NCBI GenBank assembly: GCA_964482435.1
Contig: CAYZXL010000050.1
Location: 1-37,573, forward strand
Direction of reading: 5' to 3'
Length of the DNA: 37,573 nt
Source of the DNA: CAYZXL01 sp964482435
Lineage (GTDB): Bacteria; Auribacterota; JABMQX01
Positions 16,839 through 26,138 of this stretch are shown here, piece by piece (within the stretch, counting starts at the first letter, position 1; each line of letters begins with the position of its first letter). A program made the translations under genes and the position numbers. The notes under the pieces were generated by a model. That model saw nothing but the letters and a program-made list of their open reading frames with translations, ran no database searches and was not told the origin of the DNA.

Positions 16839-19800
16839 ATGACAGGACGCACGTTTCTTCGTATCGCGACCGGCGTTTTGCTCTTTTTCCTGTCTCCAGG
16901 GTTGACCGCAGCAGTGACCTGGTATGTGGACGGCGGCGTGTCCGAATCCGGGGACGGGAAATCCTGGGAAACGGCCTTCCAGAAGATTCAGGAAGGAATA
17001 GACATGGCGTCCGACGGCGATACCGTCATCGTCGCTGAGGGGACCTATTACGAAAACGTCCACTTCGGGGGGGAGAATATTGTCCTGTGCAGCACCGACC
17101 CGGGCGACGCCGAAGTAGTGGCCGGCACTGTCCTTGACGGCTGCCAATCTGGATCCGTGGTGAGCTTCGCTGGAACGGAAAACGAAACTTGCGTGCTTTG
17201 CGGGTTCACAATTCAGAATGGCAGTGCTGGGTATGCAGGTGGAGTTTGCGGTGGGGACAGGTATGGTGATCATACCCGGGCGACGATTCGTAACAACACC
17301 ATCACAGGAAACGCGGCTTACGGCACCGAGGGGAGTCATGGCGGGGGCGGCCTGGCCTATTGCGACGGCACCATCGAGAACAACACGGTCAGCAGAAATC
17401 GGGCCGCTCTGTACGGTGGCGGGCTGTTTGGTTGCGATGGCGTCGTAGCGGGCAACATTGTTTTTAGCAACGTCAGCGACAGTAGCTATGGCGGCGGGCT
17501 GTGTGGCTGCAGCGGGATCATTCGGAACAACATCGTCTTGGACAACTCCGCGCCAGGTGGCGGCGGTCTGTGTTTCTGCGAGGGCACAATTGAGAACAAC
17601 ACTATCACCGGAAACTCAGCCGGGTATGGTGGCGGGGGTCTGTTAAATTGCGTCGAAGCGACGATTCGAAACTGCATCATCTGGGGAAATACCGCACCCC
17701 GTGACGCGCAGATTTGCGATTCGGTTCAGCCCACCTATTCATGTATCGAGGGCTGGACGCGAGGCGGCCTGCGAAATATCGTCAAAGACCCGCAGTTCGT
17801 TGATCCGGATGGGGCTGACGACGACCCCGACACGTACTTGGACAATGATTACCGTCTGGCAGCCGGCTCGCCGTGCGTTGATGCGGGCAGGAACGACAGC
17901 TGGATGTGGGAGGCAGTGGACTTGGATGGCAACGCACGTCTCGCCTACGGCACTTCTTCTCGGACGGTGGACATGGGCGCGTATGAGTTCCAGGGGGCTC
18001 GGGTTTTCTACGTTGATGATGACGCTCCTGGCGACCCCGCGCCGGGCGATCCCACCGTCAGCGATCCCAAAGAGGATGGTAGCCAAGCCCACCCTTTTGA
18101 CCTCGTCCAGGAAGCTATTGACGCGGCGGAGGACCGCGATGTGGTCATCGTTGCCGATGGGACTTACGGAACCGTGGGCTGGCAGAACAATCCTGTGGCG
18201 GACTTTCGCGGCAAGGCCATTACGCTTCGGAGCGAGAATGGCCCGGAAAACTGCATATTGGGCGGAGGGGACCATGTGGTAGGCTTCTGGAGCGGCGAGA
18301 CCCACGCTTCGCTACTCTCGGGATTCACCATCACGGGAGCCGATCCAGGCGGCGGCATCGCTTGCTACGACAGCAGCCCCACTATCGTGAACAACATAAT
18401 CGTTGAGAACGCGTCGGAGTACAGCCTGGGGGCAATATTGCTCCACAATTCCTCAGCCATCGTCAGCGGAAACGTCATCGCCAGCAACATTGATTACTCT
18501 GGCATATGCGCGGGGATAGTTTGCTGCCACGGTTCCTCCCCGACAATCGTCAATAACACAATAGTTGACAACGGATCGCTCGACTGGGGGACTGACGGCG
18601 GCGTTTACTGCGGACAAGGGTGCAACCCTACAATCGCCAACTGCATCTTCTGGGGAAATGGCGAATATGACCTCTACGGGTGTTCTGCCACGTACTCGTG
18701 CCTCGAACACGAGCACCCCGGACTGGGAAACATCTACGCCAACCCACTGTTCACTGCTCCGGGTCACTGGGAAGACTATAAGTGGGTTGACTATGACTAT
18801 CATCTGCTGCCCGGCTCGCCCTCCATTGACATGGGGAACAACGCAGCCGTCCCGCCGTCACTGTTGAGCGACCTCGACGGCAATGCCCGCATCGCAAATG
18901 GTATCGTGGACATGGGGGCGTACGAGGCTCCAGAGCAGGACATCTTGCTTAGCACAAAGTCTGTTATTGTTCCCGAGGGAGGTAGGGCAACGTTTACAGT
19001 GGCGCTCGCGAAGGACCCGCTCGGGAGTGTTGACGTAACTGTAGCTCACAAAATGGGCGATTCCGACATCGCTGTCGAGCCGAAAACTCTGACGTTTGAT
19101 TCGTCCAACTACTCGCAGCCTCAGACCGTAACACTCTCCGCCGCGGAGGATACGGACTACCTGAACGGGCTGGCCATCATCTGGATCAGCGCGCCCGGGT
19201 TGCTCACGGCCGGGGTCAGGGCGACTGAAGGGGAGAACGATTGCATCCCACCCGTCCTGTATGTTGATCCCAAGGCTTCGGGTGCCGACAACGGCACGAA
19301 CTGGACAAATGCGTTTGCCGATTTACAAATCGCCCTGCGCAACGCGGCGGCATTCCCTGGAATTGTCGAGGAGATCCGTGTGGCGCAAGGCGTTTACACC
19401 CCGGCAGGGTCTTCCGATGACCCCGAAGCAACGTTCCAGCTCATAAGCGGCGTGTCCGTCTACGGCGGATTCCCGTCCGGCGGTGGTCCGTCGGACGACC
19501 GTAACCCCAGCCTGCACAAGACCACGCTCAGCGGCGGCCAGAACGCCTACCACGTTGTGACCGGCAGCAGAACTGATGCGACAGCCGTCCTGGACGGTTT
19601 CACCATCACCGGCGGAAACGCCGATGGTTCTGGGCCACACATTTTCGGCGGCGGGATGTATGTCAAGAGTGGTAACCCGACCTTGATCAACTGCGCCTTC
19701 AGCGGTAACTCGGCCAGCTATTACGGCGGGGGGATGTATAGCGGGGCTGGTAGCAGCCCAACGCTGATCAATTGCGTGTTTACCGGCAACTCAGCGGGCT

Positions 19801-22235
19801 ATTACGGTGGGGGAATGTACACCGAGGGCTACGGGAGTCCGACATTGATCAACTGCACGTTCAGCGGCAACTCAGCAAGCTGGTGCGGCGGCGGAATGTA
19901 CACCGACGGCGGTTCCACGTTGACCAACTGCATTCTCTGGGCCAACTGCGTAAGCGACAGCGTTGACTACTTCGCGCAGCTCGCTGGCGGCACACCAATC
20001 GTGAACTACTGCTGTGTTCAAGGCTGGACCGACGAGTCGGGCGGAACGGCCAACATCAACGATGATCCGCTGTTCGTTGACGCCAATGGAGATGATGAAA
20101 TATTCGGCACCGAGGACGACAACATGCGCTTGTTGTCCAACTCGCCCTGCATTGACATAGGGGACACAACGGCTGTCCCGCCATCGCTCACCCAGGACTT
20201 TGACTCCAATCCACGCATCGCGCACGGCGTCGTAGATATGGGCGCGTACGAGTATCCCTCTCCGGGCTTCTTGCTAAGTGTAAGGTCGTTCGCGGTCCCC
20301 GAGGGAGGCACAGCCACATTTACGGTGTCACTGGAGACGGACCCGCTCGGGACCGTTGAAGTGGAAGTAACCAACCAATCGGGGGACCCCGATATTTGGA
20401 TTCAGACCGGCGCATTATTGACCTTCGATTCCTCCAACTACTCACAGCCCCAGACCGTCACTCTCCTTGCGGGACAGGATGCTGACAACCTCAGCAGGGG
20501 GGCGGTCATTTGTGTCAAGGGCCCCGGTTTGTTTACAGCGTTTGTTGCCGCAAACGAAGAAGACAACGACGAGCCCACGTCGAGCATCCTCTTCGTGGAT
20601 GCCGTCAGCCCGGGTGTCAACAACGGCTCGAGTTGGACGGAAGCGTACACCGAACTAAGAGACGCCATTCACATCGCGACGAGGTATCCTCAGGTTAAGG
20701 AGATCCGCGTAGCCCAAGGGCTCTACACGCCGGCACAACCCGCCGGAAACCGCACGGCCACTTTCCAGCTCCTCAATGGCGTGGCCATGAAAGGAGGCTA
20801 CGCAGGCTTCAATGCACCAGACCCCGATGCCCGGGACCTCGAAGCTAATGAAACCATCCTGAGCGGAGACCTGAACCGGGACGACGGTCCGGACTTCGCC
20901 AACACCGCAGAGAACAGCTTTCACGTGGTGATGGGCAGCGGAACCGACGTGAGCGCCATCCTCGATGGCTTTAGGGTCACCGGCGGTAACGCCGATGGAT
21001 GGAGCGAGAAAGGCAACAATAGCGGCGGCGGGATGTACGTCGAGTCCGGCAGTCCGACATTGACCAACTGCACTTTTCGCGCAAACTTGGCAAGCGCCTT
21101 CGGCGGCGGGATGCATAACGACTCAGGGTGGCCGTCGCTGACCGGCTGCGCCTTCACCGGAAACGTCGCGAAATACGGCGGCGGGATGTCCAACCGCGAA
21201 GGCGCCAGCCCCACCCTGACAAACTGCACCTTCCGTGGGAACTCCGGCAGCTACCGCAGCGGCGGGATGTATAACTGGAACTGCAGCAACGCAATCCTGA
21301 TCAACTGCACCTTCATCGGGAACGCGGCGCCCGTAGGCGGCGGGGTGGACAACAACTGGAGCAGCCCGATTCTCATCAACTGCGCCTTCATCGGCAACAT
21401 GGCTCTCACCGGCGATAGTAAGGGCGGTGGGATGTTCAATCAACGCGGCGACAGCCCACCGATGTTGATCAACTGCACCTTCAGTGGAAACTCGGCATGG
21501 GGCGGCGGCGGGATATGCACCCAACGCAGCACAGCGACCCTGATCAACTGCACCTTCAGCGGAAACGCCGCCACGGGCGATGGCGGCGGGGTCTACAACC
21601 TGAGCTCCGCCACGCAACTGCTCACGAACTGCATTCTTTGGGGCAACAGCGATGTCACGGGGACAGGCTGCTCGGCACAGATAAACGGTGGGACGCCCGT
21701 CGCCAACTGCTGTTGTATCCAGGGCTGGAGCGGCAGCTTGGGAGGGATTGGCAGCATCGGCGATGATCCATTGTTCGCGGATGCTGACGGCCCCGACGAT
21801 GTGGTAGGCACAGACGACGATGACCTGCATCTATCGCCGGGTTCTCCTTGCGTGGACGCCGCCGTCAATGAATCTCTTCCCTCTGACCTTGCCGATCTCG
21901 ACGGCGACTGGGATGTAATCGAACTCATCCCCTTCGACATTGACGGGAATCCTCGCATCTGGCAAGGCAAGGCTTCTTTGACGGTGGATATGGGCGCATA
22001 CGAGTACGGTTCTTTTCCCTTCAAGGTGATCGGAGTTGCCAAGGAGGCCGACGGCGAGTCCGTGCTTAGATGGAGTAGCCGCCCCGGAGATACTTATATC
22101 GTCTGGTCTTCCACCAACCTATCTGACGGGCAATGGAACGAGGAGACAAGGATTTTATCCCAGGGTGAATCAACCATCTGGACCGAGACGGACACGATAT
22201 CTAGCCAGAAGTTCTACAGGATCGAACTGAAGTGA
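16839..22235 (+). CDS. giant secreted right-handed beta-helix protein with Calx-beta-like linkers
   Basis: A 1798-residue extracellular protein. The ATG at 16839 starts a signal peptide (R-T-F-L-R-I-A-T-G-V-L-L-F-F-L ending T-A-A). Four modules follow. Each opens with a Y/F-V-D strand and a G-x-S/N-W-T-x-A-F segment, continues as parallel beta-helix rungs rich in N-N-T-I, G-G-G-M-Y and N-C-T-F-S-G-N-S-A, and closes on V-D-M-G-A-Y-E. Calx-beta-like domains (V-P-E-G-G-x-A-T-F-T-V and F-D-S-S-N-Y-S-Q-P-Q-T-V-T-L) lie between modules 2 and 3 and between 3 and 4. The last 65 residues form a small C-terminal beta domain ending F-Y-R-I-E-L-K. Such proteins bind or cleave polysaccharide or act as adhesins; no lyase catalytic residues can be assigned. 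Rung repeats at DNA level make the region prone to expansion. No nearby co-directional partner. Confidence 0.92.
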   Translation: MTGRTFLRIATGVLLFFLSPGLTAAVTWYVDGGVSESGDGKSWETAFQKIQEGIDMASDGDTVIVAEGTYYENVHFGGENIVLCSTDPGDAEVVAGTVLDGCQSGSVVSFAGTENETCVLCGFTIQNGSAGYAGGVCGGDRYGDHTRATIRNNTITGNAAYGTEGSHGGGGLAYCDGTIENNTVSRNRAALYGGGLFGCDGVVAGNIVFSNVSDSSYGGGLCGCSGIIRNNIVLDNSAPGGGGLCFCEGTIENNTITGNSAGYGGGGLLNCVEATIRNCIIWGNTAPRDAQICDSVQPTYSCIEGWTRGGLRNIVKDPQFVDPDGADDDPDTYLDNDYRLAAGSPCVDAGRNDSWMWEAVDLDGNARLAYGTSSRTVDMGAYEFQGARVFYVDDDAPGDPAPGDPTVSDPKEDGSQAHPFDLVQEAIDAAEDRDVVIVADGTYGTVGWQNNPVADFRGKAITLRSENGPENCILGGGDHVVGFWSGETHASLLSGFTITGADPGGGIACYDSSPTIVNNIIVENASEYSLGAILLHNSSAIVSGNVIASNIDYSGICAGIVCCHGSSPTIVNNTIVDNGSLDWGTDGGVYCGQGCNPTIANCIFWGNGEYDLYGCSATYSCLEHEHPGLGNIYANPLFTAPGHWEDYKWVDYDYHLLPGSPSIDMGNNAAVPPSLLSDLDGNARIANGIVDMGAYEAPEQDILLSTKSVIVPEGGRATFTVALAKDPLGSVDVTVAHKMGDSDIAVEPKTLTFDSSNYSQPQTVTLSAAEDTDYLNGLAIIWISAPGLLTAGVRATEGENDCIPPVLYVDPKASGADNGTNWTNAFADLQIALRNAAAFPGIVEEIRVAQGVYTPAGSSDDPEATFQLISGVSVYGGFPSGGGPSDDRNPSLHKTTLSGGQNAYHVVTGSRTDATAVLDGFTITGGNADGSGPHIFGGGMYVKSGNPTLINCAFSGNSASYYGGGMYSGAGSSPTLINCVFTGNSAGYYGGGMYTEGYGSPTLINCTFSGNSASWCGGGMYTDGGSTLTNCILWANCVSDSVDYFAQLAGGTPIVNYCCVQGWTDESGGTANINDDPLFVDANGDDEIFGTEDDNMRLLSNSPCIDIGDTTAVPPSLTQDFDSNPRIAHGVVDMGAYEYPSPGFLLSVRSFAVPEGGTATFTVSLETDPLGTVEVEVTNQSGDPDIWIQTGALLTFDSSNYSQPQTVTLLAGQDADNLSRGAVICVKGPGLFTAFVAANEEDNDEPTSSILFVDAVSPGVNNGSSWTEAYTELRDAIHIATRYPQVKEIRVAQGLYTPAQPAGNRTATFQLLNGVAMKGGYAGFNAPDPDARDLEANETILSGDLNRDDGPDFANTAENSFHVVMGSGTDVSAILDGFRVTGGNADGWSEKGNNSGGGMYVESGSPTLTNCTFRANLASAFGGGMHNDSGWPSLTGCAFTGNVAKYGGGMSNREGASPTLTNCTFRGNSGSYRSGGMYNWNCSNAILINCTFIGNAAPVGGGVDNNWSSPILINCAFIGNMALTGDSKGGGMFNQRGDSPPMLINCTFSGNSAWGGGGICTQRSTATLINCTFSGNAATGDGGGVYNLSSATQLLTNCILWGNSDVTGTGCSAQINGGTPVANCCCIQGWSGSLGGIGSIGDDPLFADADGPDDVVGTDDDDLHLSPGSPCVDAAVNESLPSDLADLDGDWDVIELIPFDIDGNPRIWQGKASLTVDMGAYEYGSFPFKVIGVAKEADGESVLRWSSRPGDTYIVWSSTNLSDGQWNEETRILSQGESTIWTETDTISSQKFYRIELK

Positions 22236-22309
22236 TCCGCATGAGGCTGCAACTCTGCAGCGCCAGTCGCCAGCCAACCCAGGACTTCGAAGGGTGGTTC
22301 CCAGACAGT

Positions 22310-22530
22310 TGCGCCGCACAATTTCCAGAGCCCAGGATATTCCTGTGTACTCGACGAAGATTTCGAAGTCCGCGATGGCACACGAGCACCTTTTTGAATT
22401 GCGGATTCTTCTCGCGACGCTCAAAAGCTTTCGCCCTCGCCAGAAACGCGACGTGGGTGGAGTACTGTAGCCGAAATGTCGGATCGTAGGCAGTCCAGAG
22501 CTTATCACGTCTTTTCGCCCGTCTTGCCAT
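22310..22530 (-). pseudogene. degenerate copy B of the repeat flanking the beta-helix gene
   Basis: On the minus strand an ATG at 22530 opens a frame M-A-R-R-A-K-R-R-D-K-L-W, then Y-S-T-H-V-A-F-L-A-R-A-K-A-F-E-R-R-E-K-N. This coding-like stretch fades by about 22310, and the frame then runs into the 3' end of the beta-helix gene. No good ribosome site precedes it, and the IS66 remnant abuts its 5' end, so insertion may have cut it. A related sequence lies at 16.44-16.64 kb. The family is not recognised. Confidence 0.5.
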
Positions 22531-22532
22531 GA

Positions 22533-23029
22533 GGCAAACGGCCGGCCCTGCGGCAGGCAAAAGGTGTGTCCATTCTCAACGGCATCAAGGTGTATCTCGA
22601 ACAAGAGAAGCCCAACGTATTGACGAAAAGCCCCGAGTGGCAAACCATTTCTTGCACGTTATCGAACTGGGATGCCCTCATCGGCTACTCGGAAGACGCA
22701 GACCTCGAGAGGGACAACAACGGCGCCGGGCGCAGCCTGCGGGGAATCGCCGTCGGACGAAAAAACTGGTTGTTCTTCGGGGGCGATAAAGGCGGGCGAA
22801 CCGCGGCTGTCCTCACCACTTCATCACCACCTGCAAACGACTCCAGATCGCCCCGTTCACCTGCCTGCGGACATCTTCGACCGCATCAGCGCCCACCCCG
22901 CCAAATGGGTCGGAGAGCCCCTCCCGGATAACTGGAAAGCCGCTCAAACCACCACCCAAAACCTTCCCGCCTGATCCCCTGCATCCCAACATCTGTGCCA
23001 ACCTCCCCCTGTGTCCACCGGACGCTTAC
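22533..23029 (+). pseudogene. IS66-family transposase C-terminal remnant
   Basis: Only the last third of an IS66 transposase remains. It begins R-P-A-L-R-Q-A-K-G-V-S-I-L and runs through V-L-T-K-S-P-E and T-L-S-N-W-D-A-L. It then reaches the catalytic block D-N-N-G-A-G-R-S-L-R-G, where the expected Glu (A-E-R) is Gly, and I-A-V-G-R-K-N-W-L-F-F-G. After about 22820 the match hops between frames; a later frame gives D-I-F-D-R-I-S-A-H-P and ends near 22974. It therefore has frameshifts, a lost catalytic residue and a missing 5' part. The right terminal inverted repeat still follows at about 23007-23029, so the element's right end is intact while the left has been deleted. Confidence 0.85.
23007..23029 (-). 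repeat. IS66-type right terminal inverted repeat
   Basis: Read on the minus strand the end is GTAAGCGTCCGGTGGACAC, a good fit to the IS66-family terminal repeat that starts GTAAGCGTCCGGTG. It lies just after the transposase remnant and marks the element boundary at 23029. No left partner was found upstream of 22533. Confidence 0.75.
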
Positions 23030-23376
23030 GGATTTCCTTACCGTTGCACACTTGACGGCCGATCGTTGTTATTTCGGTAGGTCACGCCATGGGTCAAAAA
23101 GGCAACGGAGTCCGTGGCCGAGGAGTCCGGTCCGAAAGTAGCTCGAGAATGGTGGCGAAAACGCGCGACGCAAACAACGCAGAGTTTATGCTTCGGCTCT
23201 CCTTCGGGGTCTGGTTCAGGAGGAAATTTCTGCCCCGGCGCAAGGACAGCTCGACCCTCAAATGACCGAATACGTTGAACCACAGAGGATTAGCGGTCTT
23301 CGATGCCCGAAACCCTTATTTATTGAACTCGATGCCGAGGTCAGCGTGGTCGCCGTCCCGATGCCATCCGAAAAGT
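23030..23376. other. gene-free interval beside the IS66 end
   Basis: About 350 bases between the IS boundary and the minus-strand gene. Open frames on both strands are short and unconvincing. No terminator seen for the minus-strand gene. Confidence 0.4.
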
Positions 23377-24033
23377 TCAGCGCCCCTTTCGCCACAATGA
23401 TCCAACGACACAGCATCTTACGGCCTGCCAGAAGCCGACACGCGACAGCAGGTGCCCGCGGCTTCCTCGGGACAGTATTCTGGCACCTTCCGGGTTGAAT
23501 CTTTGGAGCTCCTCCAAAACCAATTCCCGCATAGTCGCGTCGAGACCGGCAAAAATGCCGCTTGCCCAACGCAATGGAACAGTAGAGAGCTCCCGAACGA
23601 TGAGTTTCGCAGCAGCACGCCCTCGTGTTCTGGAATCGCGGGAGAACACCTCGGCTTCAGGGATTAGCTCCACGCACCGAGACACATAGTAAGGCCGGAA
23701 CAGGTGAAGGTTTTGGAGCGCAAAGAACACGTACTGCACAGGGTCGTAGCCCAAGGACGTCTGGTACTGACGAAGCGCGTAGATAAGCAAGTAGCCGAGG
23801 TCGGCCCGATATGAGGCGGCAATGTGAAAGGCCACGTCCTCGAACTGGCGCCAGTCACGCCGCTTAGCCCATATTCCATAGTAATCGTTGAGACGAGAAG
23901 CTTCCTCCTCCGCCGAGCGGACCGCTCTGGCCTGAGCCTGCAAGGCCGCTGCTCGCTGGATTTGTTGGCTGATCCGCAAGGCCCTCTCGTTCCAGCTACG
24001 ACTCTGCCGGGTTAGTTTGTCTATCTTTCCCAT
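23377..24033 (-). CDS. unknown helical protein, paralogue of the 36948 gene
   Basis: A 218-residue protein of no family I can name. The ATG at 24033 (M-G-K-I-D-K-L) is chosen over one four codons upstream because the paralogue at 36948 starts M-G-K-L-G-E-L and GAGGGG precedes it. Residues about 1-50 form a charged coiled coil; the rest is helical. It aligns with the 36948 product over the whole length. Shared points are F-x-D-V/I-A at about residue 69, L-G-Y-D/N-P at about 93, an A-L-x-x-I/L block with an aromatic soon after, R-x-x-A-x-K-L-I/L-V/A-V near 140, and R-I/E-I-L-S/T-R near 188. About 30 extra residues follow, Arg/Cys-rich and unlike the paralogue; they may come from a lost stop codon. 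No neighbour is transcribed with it. Confidence 0.7.
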   Translation of the reverse strand: MGKIDKLTRQSRSWNERALRISQQIQRAAALQAQARAVRSAEEEASRLNDYYGIWAKRRDWRQFEDVAFHIAASYRADLGYLLIYALRQYQTSLGYDPVQYVFFALQNLHLFRPYYVSRCVELIPEAEVFSRDSRTRGRAAAKLIVRELSTVPLRWASGIFAGLDATMRELVLEELQRFNPEGARILSRGSRGHLLSRVGFWQAVRCCVVGSLWRKGR

Positions 24034-24802
24034 TGCGCCCCTCATGGCTGTTCCGCTTACTTTGCGGACGTTTCGGACGACAACATTAGCTCAGTGCGAG
24101 GAAAATCATGCAGTTATTCTGGATTGTCCACAGCAATGAAAGGAGGCATCCTTGATTGCTCACGCCACGCTGTCTCACGTGGTGATGGGGACAAGGAAAT
24201 ACAAAACCTCTTCCATAAACCATTGTGCCTCGGAAGAACTTCTCCTTTCAAGTATCTCTCGCGGCAAACGCACCGCCCTTCTGGCGGCCGTCGGGTGACA
24301 TTCTGCGCGGACCGGTTCCCGCTTTTCCTTCATTTCACGGTTCATATCCTCGCGCACATGTTCCGCTGAACTCCCCTGAAAGCCACCCAACTTACTCCAG
24401 CCCGGTCGGATATAACACGGCCCTGCATTGCTCAAGATCGGCGCCGCACGTTCGCCCCTCAAGGCCAGGATTGTGTTCAGCTTGCTTCTTTCGTTTCTTC
24501 TTAAGCACATGTTGAGTCGTTGCACTATGAGCCCCACGGCCCTGCAATGCATGTTTCCCGGATAAGCCTGTGCTTGGCGTGCCCCTCACCTGAAAATCAA
24601 TTGGCCCGCGGCATGTCGTGGGTGTCGGTCAGATGCGACGTTCCATCTTCCCGTCGTATTCTTGAACCGGCAGGCTTCGATCAGACCGATCAGAAGCGGC
24701 CGACAGCACGGCGAAAGACCACGAAGCGGGACCAAAAGGAAAACCCAGACGCGAAAACCAAAAGGCCGCCTCTCTTCACGAAACAGGGCCTTGCAGGAAC
24801 GT
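24034..24802. other. gene-poor interval between two minus-strand genes
   Basis: About 770 bases. A TTG near 24151 with an AAAGGAGG site opens a 48-codon plus-strand frame of doubtful value. A minus-strand frame at 24175-24552 has a charged, helical-looking C-terminal half but a weak N-terminal half and no recognised homology. No RNA gene or repeat recognised. Confidence 0.4.
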
Positions 24803-25480
24803 TCAGAGTTTACTCAGCATGGCCCGCTTCTGAAATTCGTCCCGCGCCATCATGTAAGCAGACGTGGGGATCAGGATGTACGGCAGGATGAGGCCGCTCA
24901 CGATCCCCGGAAAGAGGGAAACTCCAAATGCTTTGCATTGCAGGACACCCATGCATAGGCCGACAGCCATCGGCAGAAATCGGGACAGGGGATCGCCGAT
25001 TGCACTCCCACGCATCACCATTGCTCTGGTCAGGTAGAACGTGAGAGCGATCAGCCAACTGCCGACGGTGGCAGTTCCTAAGATTACGGCACTAAGACGG
25101 AAAGCGCCAAAAGAACGCACAAATTCCTTTGCATGTTCGCGCCCTATTGTCAAGAGCAAGGCAATCACAGAAAAGGTCATCCAGATTATGCACCCGTTGG
25201 CATTGTAGTGCCAGACGATACTGATTACATGGTCGACCTTTGGGCTACGGACCTCTATACTTGCCCCAACCGCCCATCCTGTAACTATGCCGAAGAGGCC
25301 CACGAGGAAAGATGCGGCGACGAGCGCCAGGCCTTTTGCTCCCCACCCCGAAACCGGCGGATTCCAAAGGTCCAGCCTGAGTCGGAAAAACGCGTTACCG
25401 AGGTGAATTGCCCCCAACCCAAACAGGATGAACCCCAGAAAACCGCAGGCTCTTACCAAGGCCGGGCTAACCCTTTTCAT
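24803..25480 (-). CDS. six-TM integral membrane protein of unknown function
   Basis: A 225-residue protein with a ribosome site (GAGAGGGG) before the ATG at 25480. Hydrophobic segments lie at about residues 11-30, 50-72, 93-112, 130-152, 167-183 and 188-210, with a basic C-terminal tail (D-E-F-Q-K-R). Not recognised; no transporter or enzyme signature is visible. It is the third of three minus-strand genes, about 135 bases after the preceding membrane protein, and is probably in the same transcription unit. Confidence 0.78.
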   Translation of the reverse strand: MKRVSPALVRACGFLGFILFGLGAIHLGNAFFRLRLDLWNPPVSGWGAKGLALVAASFLVGLFGIVTGWAVGASIEVRSPKVDHVISIVWHYNANGCIIWMTFSVIALLLTIGREHAKEFVRSFGAFRLSAVILGTATVGSWLIALTFYLTRAMVMRGSAIGDPLSRFLPMAVGLCMGVLQCKAFGVSLFPGIVSGLILPYILIPTSAYMMARDEFQKRAMLSKL

Positions 25481-25616
25481 TTTATTCCCCTCTCATGACG
25501 AATGTCCGCTTCATCGCTGCTACTTGACGAGGCCGAACGCCTCAGGCAAAAAACCCAGCCCACAACGTGTTGGCTGTATCGCTTTGTTGCCAATAGAGTA
25601 TGCCCCGCTGGAGAAT

Positions 25617-26135
25617 TCATTCATACCATTGCCTTACGTTTCGCTCTTCCGAGGCGATACCTTCCTGGTTTGGCCTTCCAGCGAAAATGGTTGTCAGTAT
25701 GACACCACCTATGAGCGCGAAAGCCGGTGCCAAAAAGTGGTAAAGCAGCATAAACCTGCCGGCGCCGACTGTTTTTTGCCATCCATCGAAGCGCTCCGCG
25801 CCGACAAGAATTGAACATCCTACCCGAAAAGCTATTGAACAGGCGACGACGAAAGCCACAAAGAAACTCCCGAAGAACTTAACCGGTTTAAGCGATCCTA
25901 AGCGCATGTCGGGATCAAGGGCAGCCACAGCTCCTCCAATGGACCCGGCGACAAACATTGAGAGTAGGGGTGCAACGACCATCAGGACTTTCACCCCGGT
26001 CGCATCGTCACCCAGGATCGTCCAGGACCTCGTCAGAGATATGCCGAAAACATCCGTCCCCAACAACCACGCCAGCAAATAAAAAGCGGGGAATCCCAGT
26101 GTAAAACCTATGAAGGACTTAAGCTCATGCTTCAT
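25617..26135 (-). CDS. four-TM membrane protein of unknown function
   Basis: A 172-residue protein with hydrophobic segments at about residues 8-27, 48-72, 86-108 and 127-152. It has a charged loop after TM2 (A-A-L-D-P-D-M-R) and a hydrophilic tail ending R-Q-W-Y-E. Its start is only 3 bases after the stop of the TPR membrane protein gene, so translation is probably coupled. No similarity to the six-TM neighbour could be seen. Not recognised. Confidence 0.75.
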   Translation of the reverse strand: MKHELKSFIGFTLGFPAFYLLAWLLGTDVFGISLTRSWTILGDDATGVKVLMVVAPLLSMFVAGSIGGAVAALDPDMRLGSLKPVKFFGSFFVAFVVACSIAFRVGCSILVGAERFDGWQKTVGAGRFMLLYHFLAPAFALIGGVILTTIFAGRPNQEGIASEERNVRQWYE

Positions 26136-26138
26136 GCA

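Noticed and set aside
16327..16842. A 171-codon plus-strand frame upstream of the beta-helix gene
   Set aside because: Low-complexity composition, no ribosome site, and it crosses the degenerate repeat copy.
19600..21620. Regular repeated DNA that could suggest a CRISPR-like or satellite array
   Set aside because: Repeats are in-frame beta-helix rungs of the secreted protein, with variable spacing and no uniform spacers.
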